From positions 124,001-188,000 of the forward strand of contig JBCBOR010000001.1 in the NCBI GenBank assembly GCA_039821125.1: a DNA stretch of 64,000 bases, given 5' to 3'. The notes below the pieces were generated by a model. The model worked only from the letters and a program-made list of their open reading frames with translations, searched no databases and was not told the DNA's origin. The translations under genes were made by a program, and so were the position numbers. Below, one piece after another: positions 1 to 7,296 of the stretch (positions are counted from its first letter, which is position 1; each line of letters begins with the position of its first letter). This stretch comes from Thermohalobaculum sp039821125 (lineage in GTDB: Bacteria; Pseudomonadota; Alphaproteobacteria; Rhodobacterales; Rhodobacteraceae).

Positions 1-112
1 CCGTGAAAAGACGCTCCTGCATTCCGTCCCAACTGAACGCGCCGTAGCGATGAACGGCGCGGGACAGGCGCGCACGGTTGGTCTCGGGGATGGCCGGGGT
101 GATCTCTGCCAT
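1..112 (-). CDS. N-terminal fragment, possibly DUF3419/BtaA-like aminocarboxypropyltransferase (cut by left edge)
   Basis: The minus strand has an ATG at 110-112 preceded by a near-perfect Shine-Dalgarno (GGAGGTG). An open frame of 37 codons then runs off the left end. The visible peptide contains GAFSWDGMQERLFT, which resembles the start of BtaA/DUF3419 proteins, where a similar RDGLxERLF stretch precedes the conserved VYPQIWEDP block. BtaA transfers the aminocarboxypropyl group of S-adenosylmethionine to diacylglycerol in betaine-lipid synthesis. The diagnostic block lies outside the window, so the family call is from memory of the N-terminus only. The gene runs in the same direction as the two chemotaxis-type genes upstream, from which it is separated by 176 bp with no other gene. 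Confidence 0.5.
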   Translation of the reverse strand, partial: MAEITPAIPETNRARLSRAVHRYGAFSWDGMQERLFT

Positions 113-288
113 TGCGGCACCTCCATCGTCTGGCGTCCCAGGTCAAACAGCCATGGGTTGCAAGGAGGCATAGGCGATAACGGCCCCACAGGCCAGTGCG
201 GTCGCAGACGGCGCGACAATTTCTCGACGTCAGGTAAGGTGTCAGCGCGAGGGCGGCGGTGACGCCGGAAACGCGGCTGGACCCTCGG

Positions 289-627
289 TCAGAACAGTTC
301 CGGCTCGCCGCTGATATCGTCGACGCTGAAACGCTGTCCAGAATACAGCCGGTTCGCGACAGAACCAAGCGGGACAGCGCCAAGAACCGCGTCCTCGGGC
401 ACCGTGTGCACCTTCGGGTCGGTTGCGGCCATTGCATCGAGGCAATTGGCCAGGCATTCCAGCGTTTGCATGCTGCGATCGATTTCCTGGAGCGACTGGC
501 GCGACACACCGGCCGACACCACCTCTCCAACCGAGTCGAGGATTGTCGACTCGACGTCGCTCATACCCGCTCTGAGATCCCTGAGTTCTGTCGCGATCCG
601 CGCAAGAAGCACCGATTTTTCGATCAT
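289..627 (-). CDS. Small conserved chemotaxis-associated protein of unknown function
   Basis: A 112-residue soluble, acidic, largely helical protein with no signal peptide or membrane segment. The start ATG at 625-627 follows a purine-rich GGGGGCGTGAG. It lies 29 bp downstream of a CheY-like gene on the same strand, so the two are probably co-transcribed. The N-terminal two thirds (MIEKSVLLARIATELRDL and onward) look like a helical bundle. I do not recognise a named family. Its place beside cheY and the main che cluster suggests an accessory role in chemotaxis, perhaps as a partner of the upstream response regulator; this is inference. Confidence 0.7.
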   Translation of the reverse strand: MIEKSVLLARIATELRDLRAGMSDVESTILDSVGEVVSAGVSRQSLQEIDRSMQTLECLANCLDAMAATDPKVHTVPEDAVLGAVPLGSVANRLYSGQRFSVDDISGEPELF

Positions 628-656
628 ATTCTCACGCCCCCAGCGCTGAACTGGCG

Positions 657-1043
657 TCAGAGGCGGCCGAACACGCCTTCGATCGCCCCTTTCAGTTTCA
701 TCGTGCTGAAGGGTTTGCGGATATAGTTGTTCATGCCCAGCGCCTGCCCGGCCTTGATGACCTCGGCGTTGGCCGTGCCGGTCAGCAGGATGAAGCCGGT
801 CTGCTTGGAGATCCCGTATTTGTTCATGGCATCAAGCAGTTGCAGCCCGTCCATCTCCGGCATGTTGTAATCCGAGACAACGAGGTGGACCGGGCTTTTC
901 GCGATCGCGTTCAGAGCATCGCGCCCGTTCGCCTCATAGACGATGTTCGTAATGCCGAGTTCCTCGAGCGATTGAATGACGAGCCCACGGCTGACGGAAG
1001 TATCGTCGACGACCATCACCCGCAGCGATTCCTTGACACCCAT
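657..1043 (-). CDS. CheY-like single-domain response regulator
   Basis: A 128-residue receiver domain with no output domain. The acidic pair is D13-D14, the phospho-acceptor is D58 in VVSDYNMPEMDG, and the conserved switch residues are the Thr of LLTGTAN and the Lys of IRKPF. I chose the ATG at 1041-1043 because AGGAAGGAAC precedes it; an in-frame TTG nine codons upstream lacks a better site. It is transcribed divergently from the large chemoreceptor, so the shared 1044-1339 region probably holds both promoters. A second CheY is encoded at 6913-7278. This copy could act as a phosphate sink or at another target, as in other alphaproteobacteria with several CheYs. Confidence 0.92.
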   Translation of the reverse strand: MGVKESLRVMVVDDTSVSRGLVIQSLEELGITNIVYEANGRDALNAIAKSPVHLVVSDYNMPEMDGLQLLDAMNKYGISKQTGFILLTGTANAEVIKAGQALGMNNYIRKPFSTMKLKGAIEGVFGRL

Positions 1044-1141
1044 ACGGAGGTTCCTTCCTGACCGGATCAAGCATTGGTTCCGCCACAGGCTTTAAAGCGC
1101 CCGCACCTAATGTCTGATTAACAGCGGGCGGAAATGCCGCG

Positions 1142-1157
1142 CCCGGAGTGCTCCGGG
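1142..1157. promoter_or_regulatory. Inverted repeat in the divergent chemotaxis promoter region
   Basis: CCCGGAG-TG-CTCCGGG is a perfect 7-bp dyad inside the 296-bp region between the leftward cheY-like gene and the rightward chemoreceptor. It could be an operator or an early transcript hairpin. No regulator can be assigned from the sequence. Confidence 0.3.
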
Positions 1158-1339
1158 AGCCGCGTGGTGAGCCAGGACGACTTTGTGGTCTGGGTTAATC
1201 CGATTTTCATCTCGAGAGCGCTAAGCAAGCGCCGTGAGACCGTCTCGGCATGCGCAGAGAATGCGCTGAGGCTGCATCGCGACACCAGCGGGGCAGCCAT
1301 GTCGGACGGCCGAGGTCTACGCTTGAGGGGTTCGTCGTG

Positions 1340-4300
1340 ATGAGCGTGAAACTTATGCCGTCGTTGATGCGCATGAATATTGCCAAGAAACTTCCCGTGT
1401 TGTTCGTGCTGCTCGCCTTGCTGGCGACGGTCAGCATGTCGACTGTCAGCTACCTGACCGCACGGGACGCTCTGCTCGAGCGCGCGTCGATCAAGCTGGA
1501 GACCGATGTCGCCGGACGGGCCGAGGTGCTCGCCTTGGCGCTCGAAGCGGTGCAGGCGGACGTATTCACGATGAGCCGCAGCCCCGCGGTGGTCGACGCG
1601 ATGCAGGACTTCACCACGTCCTGGAACGCGCTGGTCGGCGACCCGCGAACGGTGCTGCAGACCGCCTATGTCACGCGCAATCCCAATCCCGTGGGCGAAA
1701 AGCACCGCTTGGACGATGCCGGGGATGGTACCTCTTATGACGCGGCGCATGCGCGGTATCACGGCTATTTCCGCGATGTCATGGAGACCAACGGCTACTA
1801 TGACATCTTCCTGGTGAATGCCGAGGGGGAACTCGTCTATTCGGTCTTCAAGGAAGCCGACTTCGCGACAAACCTGCTCTCCGGACAGTGGGCGAATACG
1901 GATCTGGCCGAGGCACACCGCGCGGCCATGCGCTCGGGGCCGGACGCGCGGGCGCATTTCTTCGACTACAAGCCCTACGCGCCAAGTGCAGATGCTCCGG
2001 CCAGCTTCATGTCCATGGCCGTTGCTGACAGCGCAGGTAATACGGTCGGCTCGTTGATCGTGCAAATGCCCCCAGAACGCTTGTCCGCCGCCCTGCGCCA
2101 GGCCGAAGGGCTGGGCCAGAGCGAGGAAATCACGCTTGTTGGCAGCGATGGATTGATGCGCAGCGATTCGCGCTTCACCGACGTGAACGACATGCTGCGG
2201 ACCCGCGTCGATACGGACGGCGTCAAAGCCGCCCTGGCCGGTGAAAGCGGCGTGAAGATCGAGGAAAGCTGGCATGGCGGTGAGGTTCTGAAGGCCTATC
2301 GCCCTTTCGAATTCAACGGCACCACATGGGCCGTTGTGACAGAAGAATCGTTGTCCGACGTCTTTGCCGAATCGAACGCGATTCTGACGGACACCTTGAT
2401 AAACACCCTCATTGCGATGGTCGTCATCGGCGTCATCGGTTTCTTCCTGGCGCGCTCCATCACTCAACCGCTGACCGGCATCGCCGACGCCGTGAAGGAC
2501 CTTGCGGACAACAAGTTCGATGAGACGCCGCCCGGGCTAACCCGTTCGGATGAGATCGGCGCAATCGCAGGCAATCTTGATCAGTTGCGGGTCAGCCTGG
2601 CCGACAACGCTGCCAAGCAGTCGGAAATCCTGTTCAAAAGCACGGCCTTCGATGCCTCATCGGCGCAACTGATGATGATCGACCGCGACTTTGTGGTCAC
2701 AGAGATCAGCGGAGCGATGCACGAGCTTCTGAAGGAGCAGACGGCCCTCTTCCGCACGATCTGGCCAACATTTTCCCCGGACAGCATCGTCGGCACCTGC
2801 ATTGATACCTTCCACAAGAACCCTGCGCATCAGCGGCAGATGCTCTCGAACCCTGACACCATGCCGATGACCACCGAGATCAATGTCGGCGAGATGCAGT
2901 TCGAGCTGAACATTGCCGCCATCCGTGATGCCGATGGCACCTATCTCGGCAACGTTCTGGAATGGGTCGATGTGACGGAGGTCCGCAAGAACTCCGGCAT
3001 CCTCAACGCCATCAGCACGCACCAGTGCCTCGGTGAGTTTGACGTGCAAGGCACCTTCACCAGCGTGAACGACCGATTTGCCGACGTGATGGGCATGGGC
3101 GTTGCGGACATGGTCGGTCGTCGGTTCAGCGACTTCGCCGGCCAATCCAAGACAACCGGTCAGACGCAGGCCGAGATGTGGCGCACCCTGGCCTCGGGCG
3201 AGTTCGTCACACGCAAGATCGAGTTGCAGGCCAGCGACGGCTCCAGCCGCGTCGTCAACGCGTCGTTCAACGGGATCCCGAACGCCAAGGGCGAGATCCA
3301 TAAAGTGGTGATGATCGGCACGGACGTGACCGATCTGGAGCGGGTCGCCGCCGAGCGGCGCCAGACGCTCGACGCCCTTAGTGAGGTGCAGGCGACCATC
3401 GAGTTCGAACCCGATGGCACGATCCTGACGGCCAATGACAATTTCTGCACTGCGATGGGATACGGGCTCGAGGAAATCCAGGGCCAGCACCATGCGATGT
3501 TCATCGACAAGGAGGAGCGCGACAGCGCGGACTATCCGACCTTCTGGAGCAGGCTCGCCAGCGGCGAATCGCGGATCGGGATTTTCAAGCGCATTCGCAA
3601 GGACGGGGCGCCCATCTACATCCAGGCGACCTACAATCCCGTCAAGGGTCGCGACGGCACGGTGATCCGGATCGTCAAGCTGGCCTGCGATGTCACCGAG
3701 AGCGAGGTCAAGCGCCTGCACGATGCGCAGGTCCTGGCCGATCAGGAAGCCGCACAATCCAGCGTTGTCGAAGCGGTCAGTTCGGGTCTGAGTGCGCTGG
3801 CGGCGGGCGAGCTGACGGTCGAGTTGAACGAGTCCTTCGCCGAGGAATACGAGCAACTGCGTCATGACTTCAACGCGGCCAGCCGGAAACTGCACACTGC
3901 CATGCAGGACGTGGTGCAGAAGGCCCACGGGATCAGTGGCGGCGCCAAACAGATCAGCCAGGGGGCGGACGATCTGGCGACCCGGACGGAACGCCAGGCC
4001 GGTTCGCTGGAGGAGACCGCCGCCGCGATCGAGGAGATGACCGCGAGCGTCGAATCCGCGACCGAACGGGCGGAAACCGCCGAGAACGTCACCAAGGGTG
4101 CACGCAAAACCGCGGAAGCCGGCGAGGTCGTCGTCTCGGACACGATCGAGGCCATGGGAGAGATCGACCGGTCCGCCGAGAAGATCTCGGAGATCATCGG
4201 TGTCATCGATGATATCGCCTTCCAGACCAACCTGCTCGCACTGAACGCGGGGGTCGAGGCCGCCCGCGCAGGCGAGGCCGGGCGCGGCTTTGCTGTCGTC

Positions 4301-4807
4301 GCCTCGGAAGTCCGGGCGCTGGCGCAGCGCTGTTCGGATGCTGCCAAGGAAATCAAGACCCTGATCTCCGAATCGGGCGACCACGTCAAACGCGGGGTCG
4401 ATCTGGTCGGTCGGACCGGCTCAGAGCTGAAGAAAATCAATCAAGCGGTGGTCGAGATCAGCGATCTTGTCTCGGCGATCTTCACCTCGTCGAAGGAGCA
4501 ATCGCTGGGTCTTGCGGACATCAACGCGGCCGTCGCGCAGCTTGACCAGGTCACGCAACAGAACGCCGCCATGGTCGAAGAATCGACCGCGGCAAGCCAT
4601 GAGCTGACCACAGAGGCTCTGGAACTGGCCGCGCTGGTCGGCAAGTTCCATCTCGAAACCGATGCGCTCGAGACCGCAATGACCCAACGCGACACCGGCC
4701 CCGCAGCGACACTGCCGGTCGAGCCCGCGAAACCCGCGGCACGGGCCTTGCCAACAGCCGGCGCGACCGCGCTGCAACCGAGCGAGGACGACTGGGAAGA
4801 CTTCTAG
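1340..4807 (+). CDS. Methyl-accepting chemotaxis protein with periplasmic sensor, HAMP, three PAS domains and C-terminal xWxxF tether
   Basis: A 1155-residue chemoreceptor, about twice the size of Tsr. Order: cytoplasmic lead, TM1 (about 18-38), a roughly 310-residue periplasmic sensing region of Cache type (YYDIFLVNAEGELVYSVFKE), TM2 (about 350-372), HAMP, three PAS domains (about 432-550, 555-670, 675-795), then the methyl-accepting coiled coil with hairpin tip near 957-997 (DDIAFQTNLLALNAGVEAAR). The last residues are DDWEDF, matching the xWxxF pentapeptide that tethers CheR/CheB. The ATG at 1340 follows GAGGGG; an adjacent GTG at 1337 and upstream in-frame starts are less likely. It heads the operon and is followed by cheB. 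The PAS set suggests redox or ligand sensing as well as periplasmic sensing. Confidence 0.95.
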   Translation: MSVKLMPSLMRMNIAKKLPVLFVLLALLATVSMSTVSYLTARDALLERASIKLETDVAGRAEVLALALEAVQADVFTMSRSPAVVDAMQDFTTSWNALVGDPRTVLQTAYVTRNPNPVGEKHRLDDAGDGTSYDAAHARYHGYFRDVMETNGYYDIFLVNAEGELVYSVFKEADFATNLLSGQWANTDLAEAHRAAMRSGPDARAHFFDYKPYAPSADAPASFMSMAVADSAGNTVGSLIVQMPPERLSAALRQAEGLGQSEEITLVGSDGLMRSDSRFTDVNDMLRTRVDTDGVKAALAGESGVKIEESWHGGEVLKAYRPFEFNGTTWAVVTEESLSDVFAESNAILTDTLINTLIAMVVIGVIGFFLARSITQPLTGIADAVKDLADNKFDETPPGLTRSDEIGAIAGNLDQLRVSLADNAAKQSEILFKSTAFDASSAQLMMIDRDFVVTEISGAMHELLKEQTALFRTIWPTFSPDSIVGTCIDTFHKNPAHQRQMLSNPDTMPMTTEINVGEMQFELNIAAIRDADGTYLGNVLEWVDVTEVRKNSGILNAISTHQCLGEFDVQGTFTSVNDRFADVMGMGVADMVGRRFSDFAGQSKTTGQTQAEMWRTLASGEFVTRKIELQASDGSSRVVNASFNGIPNAKGEIHKVVMIGTDVTDLERVAAERRQTLDALSEVQATIEFEPDGTILTANDNFCTAMGYGLEEIQGQHHAMFIDKEERDSADYPTFWSRLASGESRIGIFKRIRKDGAPIYIQATYNPVKGRDGTVIRIVKLACDVTESEVKRLHDAQVLADQEAAQSSVVEAVSSGLSALAAGELTVELNESFAEEYEQLRHDFNAASRKLHTAMQDVVQKAHGISGGAKQISQGADDLATRTERQAGSLEETAAAIEEMTASVESATERAETAENVTKGARKTAEAGEVVVSDTIEAMGEIDRSAEKISEIIGVIDDIAFQTNLLALNAGVEAARAGEAGRGFAVVASEVRALAQRCSDAAKEIKTLISESGDHVKRGVDLVGRTGSELKKINQAVVEISDLVSAIFTSSKEQSLGLADINAAVAQLDQVTQQNAAMVEESTAASHELTTEALELAALVGKFHLETDALETAMTQRDTGPAATLPVEPAKPAARALPTAGATALQPSEDDWEDF

Positions 4808-4816
4808 GACGCGGAC

Positions 4817-4844
4817 GGGACCTGTGCCGATTGGACCAGGTCCC
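4817..4844 (+). other. Hairpin between chemoreceptor gene and cheB
   Basis: GGGACCT pairs with AGGTCCC across a 14-nt loop, nine bases after the chemoreceptor stop. There is no U-tract, so it is more likely a processing or attenuation element, reducing cheB output relative to the receptor, than a full terminator. Confidence 0.35.
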
Positions 4845-4876
4845 TCCTGCCATCGATTTGACACCTGGAGATCCCC

Positions 4877-5950
4877 GTGCCCCCTCAATCAGCCACTGTT
4901 CCCAGCAAGGCGCGTCCCACGCGCGCGCTGATCGTCGACGACAGCCCCGTGATGCAGCGCCTGATCGCAGCAACGCTTGGCAAGGACCCGCGAATCGAGG
5001 TTGTTGCCATGGCGTCCAACGCCTCGGAAGCGCGCGAACTGATCAAGCAGACCGAACCCGATGTCCTGACCCTTGATGTCGAAATGCCCGGCATGAGTGG
5101 GCTTGAGTTTCTGCGCCGTCTTCAGAAACTGCGACCGATGCCGGTGATCATGGTCTCCACGCTCACAGGCCGCGGGACAGCGACAGCGATGGAGGCCATG
5201 GCACTTGGGGCCATAGACTGCGTCTGCAAACCGACGGGAAAGCCTAGCGATCCGGGATTTTCCGGGTTGGCCGACAAGGTCGTGGCGGCGGCTGGCAGCC
5301 GGCGCAGTCTGCAAATGCATGCAGCCATGACCGGCACGCCCCCTGCCGCCGCCGCGCCGGCAGCCTCGTTCAAGCCGAGCGATCGTGTTCTTCTGATCGG
5401 CGCGTCAACCGGCGGCGTCCCTGCGCTGACCGCCTTGCTCGCGCGTTTCCCTGAGAATTGTCCACCCACGTTGATCGTCCAGCATATGCCGCAAGGGTTT
5501 ACACGCAGCTTTGCGACGCGTCTCGATGCCCATTGCGCACCTGAAGTGCGTGAGGCGGCCCATGGTGACGTCGTCAAAGTGGGCCGGGTTCTGATCGCCC
5601 CGGGCGGCGGGCGACACCTGACGATTGTCGGGCGGCGTCACTTCACCTGCGCCCTGACCGAAGGCGAGCCTGTCTCGGGTCACCGGCCCTCGGTTGATGT
5701 GCTCCTGGACTCGGCCCTGCCCATTGCCGACCGGACGCTCGGTCTCATCATGACGGGCATGGGCGAAGACGGTGCCGCGGGTCTCGCAGCCCTGCGCAAG
5801 GCTGGCGCGCGAACCATGGTCCAGGACGAAGCCTCCTCTGCCGTCTACGGCATGCCGCGGGCCGCGTTCGAGATGGGGGCGGCGGAGCGCGTTCTGCCGC
5901 TTGACCGCATCGCTCCCGCAATTCTTGAGGTCTGTGCCCATGCCGGCTGA
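4877..5950 (+). CDS. cheB: Protein-glutamate methylesterase/glutamine deamidase CheB
   Basis: A 357-residue protein with receiver domain (acidic pair D21-D22, phospho-acceptor D67 in TLDVEMPG), linker, and methylesterase domain. The catalytic triad is visible as S177 (GASTGG), H203 (VQHMP) and D298 (MGEDGAAG). It removes methyl groups from chemoreceptor glutamates when phosphorylated by CheA, giving adaptation. Translation starts at GTG 4877 after CTGGAG. The end overlaps cheD by 11 bp, pointing to translational coupling. The upstream receptor ends in a CheB/CheR docking pentapeptide, so the two products are likely functional partners. Confidence 0.97.
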   Translation: MPPQSATVPSKARPTRALIVDDSPVMQRLIAATLGKDPRIEVVAMASNASEARELIKQTEPDVLTLDVEMPGMSGLEFLRRLQKLRPMPVIMVSTLTGRGTATAMEAMALGAIDCVCKPTGKPSDPGFSGLADKVVAAAGSRRSLQMHAAMTGTPPAAAAPAASFKPSDRVLLIGASTGGVPALTALLARFPENCPPTLIVQHMPQGFTRSFATRLDAHCAPEVREAAHGDVVKVGRVLIAPGGGRHLTIVGRRHFTCALTEGEPVSGHRPSVDVLLDSALPIADRTLGLIMTGMGEDGAAGLAALRKAGARTMVQDEASSAVYGMPRAAFEMGAAERVLPLDRIAPAILEVCAHAG

Positions 5951-6485
5951 TACCCCGAGCCAGGTCGTCTATGTTGCGCAATCGGATCTTCATGCGACCG
6001 ACGACCCGTCCGTTGTGATTTCAGCCGTGCTCGGCTCGTGCATCGCGACATGCCTGATCGATGAGCGCAACAAGATCGGCGGGATGAACCACCTCCTGCT
6101 GCCGGAACGCGGGGCGAATGACAAATCGATCGACCGGTTTGGCGTCAATCTGATGGAGCTTCTGGTCAACGAGATGCTGAAGAAAGGGGCAAATCGGAAA
6201 TACTTTGTCGCCAAGGTCTTCGGTGGTGCCAACATCTCGCTGGGCGGCTCGACCATCGGTGCGCGCAATGCCGCCTTCGTGAAGGATTTTCTCGCGCAGG
6301 AGAACATTCCCTGTGTCGCTGAATCCCTGGGTGGCACCCGGGCGCGACGTATCCGGTTCACGCCGACAACGGGCCGAATTTCGCAGTTGCTTCTCGATCC
6401 GACCGACACCCGCATCGAACTTGCGACATTGCCGGCTTCGACGCCACCGGCAGACCCGTCGCCCGAACCGGAGGTATGGGGATGA
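5940..6485 (+). CDS. cheD: Chemoreceptor glutamine deamidase CheD
   Basis: A 181-residue CheD with the catalytic pair C34 (VLGSC) and H51 (GGMNHLLLP) and the conserved FGGANI segment. It deamidates receptor glutamines to methylatable glutamates and can be sequestered by a CheY phosphatase in other bacteria. The ATG at 5940 lies inside the end of cheB; upstream in-frame starts would bury it deeper. The C-terminus has a proline-rich tail (PASTPPADPSPEPEVWG) beyond the usual fold. No cheC or cheX is present nearby. Confidence 0.95.
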   Translation: MPADTPSQVVYVAQSDLHATDDPSVVISAVLGSCIATCLIDERNKIGGMNHLLLPERGANDKSIDRFGVNLMELLVNEMLKKGANRKYFVAKVFGGANISLGGSTIGARNAAFVKDFLAQENIPCVAESLGGTRARRIRFTPTTGRISQLLLDPTDTRIELATLPASTPPADPSPEPEVWG

Positions 6486-6562
6486 GCCTGACCGTGGCAT
6501 CGCGAAGCCGCGCATTGCGGCAACCTCATCTTAAAGAACGCGCGGCTAAGTTCGCGTCCTGA
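6482..6562 (+). CDS. Possible 26-residue small ORF overlapping the cheD stop
   Basis: An ATG at 6482 overlaps the cheD stop (ATGA) and is preceded at ideal distance by GGAGGT (6470-6475). The frame encodes 26 mostly basic residues (ending KERAAKFAS) before TGA. It fills part of the 136-bp cheD-STAS gap. The only evidence is the strong ribosome site and coupling. It may equally be a chance frame whose ribosome site sits inside the cheD coding sequence. Confidence 0.22.
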   Translation: MSLTVASRSRALRQPHLKERAAKFAS

Positions 6563-6621
6563 ACTGTGAAGCCAGGGCAATCCGGCAGCCACATGCCGCC
6601 GGAGATTGCAGGAGAGCCTTG

Positions 6622-6906
6622 ATGGAAGAGACCAAAGACACGACCGAGTTCAAGCTACCGCCGGCGGTCGATATGTCGTCTGCAAAAATGATCGCGGCGG
6701 ATCTGTGCGAAAAGCGCGGCGCACCGCTGACAATCGATGCGAGCGACGTGACCCGAATCGGCGGTCTCGGTCTCCAGGTCCTGATCGCCGCCAAAGCCTC
6801 CTGGGACGCGGACGGCGTGCCCCTGACATTTGCCAACGGCTCCGAAGCATTCCAGCGAGACATCGCTCTGCTCGGCGCTCCCATAGACCTCTCGCCCGAA
6901 GGATAG
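6622..6906 (+). CDS. STAS-domain protein of the chemotaxis operon, lacking the usual phospho-serine
   Basis: A 94-residue single STAS domain. The core strand-turn-helix reads DVTRIGGLGLQVL, aligning with the FMDSSGLG loop of SpoIIAA-type anti-sigma antagonists, but the phosphorylatable serine is glycine. Start ATG 6622 follows AGGAGAG; an adjacent TTG is less likely. The gene sits between cheD and cheY, with cheY beginning seven bases after the stop. In several alpha- and deltaproteobacterial che operons a STAS protein occupies this place with an undefined role. Without the serine it probably acts as a binding or scaffold domain, not as a phospho-switch. Confidence 0.85.
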   Translation: MEETKDTTEFKLPPAVDMSSAKMIAADLCEKRGAPLTIDASDVTRIGGLGLQVLIAAKASWDADGVPLTFANGSEAFQRDIALLGAPIDLSPEG

Positions 6907-6912
6907 GTGATC

Positions 6913-7278
6913 ATGACACTGACGGTTCTTGCGGTGGATGACTCCAGAACAATGCGTGACATGCTGAATGCCACGCTTTCTGAGGCTGGCTTCGACGTGC
7001 ACCTTGCCGAGGATGGGCAGCACGGTCTTGAGGTTCTGGGCGGGATCGAGCCCGATGTCATCGTGACCGATCTCAACATGCCCCGGCTCGATGGGTTCGG
7101 GTTCGTCGATGCTGTCCGACAAAAGGACGACATGCTGGGCGTGCCCATCCTGATCCTCACAACGGAAAGCGGGGCCGAGCTGAAGCAGCGCGCCCGCGCC
7201 GCGGGGGCGACCGGCTGGATCGTGAAACCCTATGACGAGGAAAAGCTCGTCGCCACGATCAAGCGCATCTCGGCCTGA
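6913..7278 (+). CDS. cheY: Chemotaxis response regulator CheY
   Basis: A 121-residue receiver with acidic pair D9-D10, phospho-acceptor D53 (IVTDLNMPRLDG), Thr in ILTTES and Lys in IVKPY. The ATG at 6913 follows AGGTG; GTG at 6907 is an alternative adding two residues. It lies directly upstream of cheA, the normal position for the CheY that carries the signal to the flagellar motor. No flagellar genes are in the window. Confidence 0.95.
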   Translation: MTLTVLAVDDSRTMRDMLNATLSEAGFDVHLAEDGQHGLEVLGGIEPDVIVTDLNMPRLDGFGFVDAVRQKDDMLGVPILILTTESGAELKQRARAAGATGWIVKPYDEEKLVATIKRISA

Positions 7279-7296
7279 TCAAAACGGGGAGGAGTC

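Noticed and set aside
2657..4384. 575-codon open frame on the minus strand across the chemoreceptor gene, and a similar 449-codon frame at 1118..2467
   Set aside because: Both are antisense to a protein with clear PAS, HAMP and signalling domains. Their residues are Arg/Asp/Gly/Leu-rich with no recognisable domain, as expected from complementary frames in GC-rich DNA.
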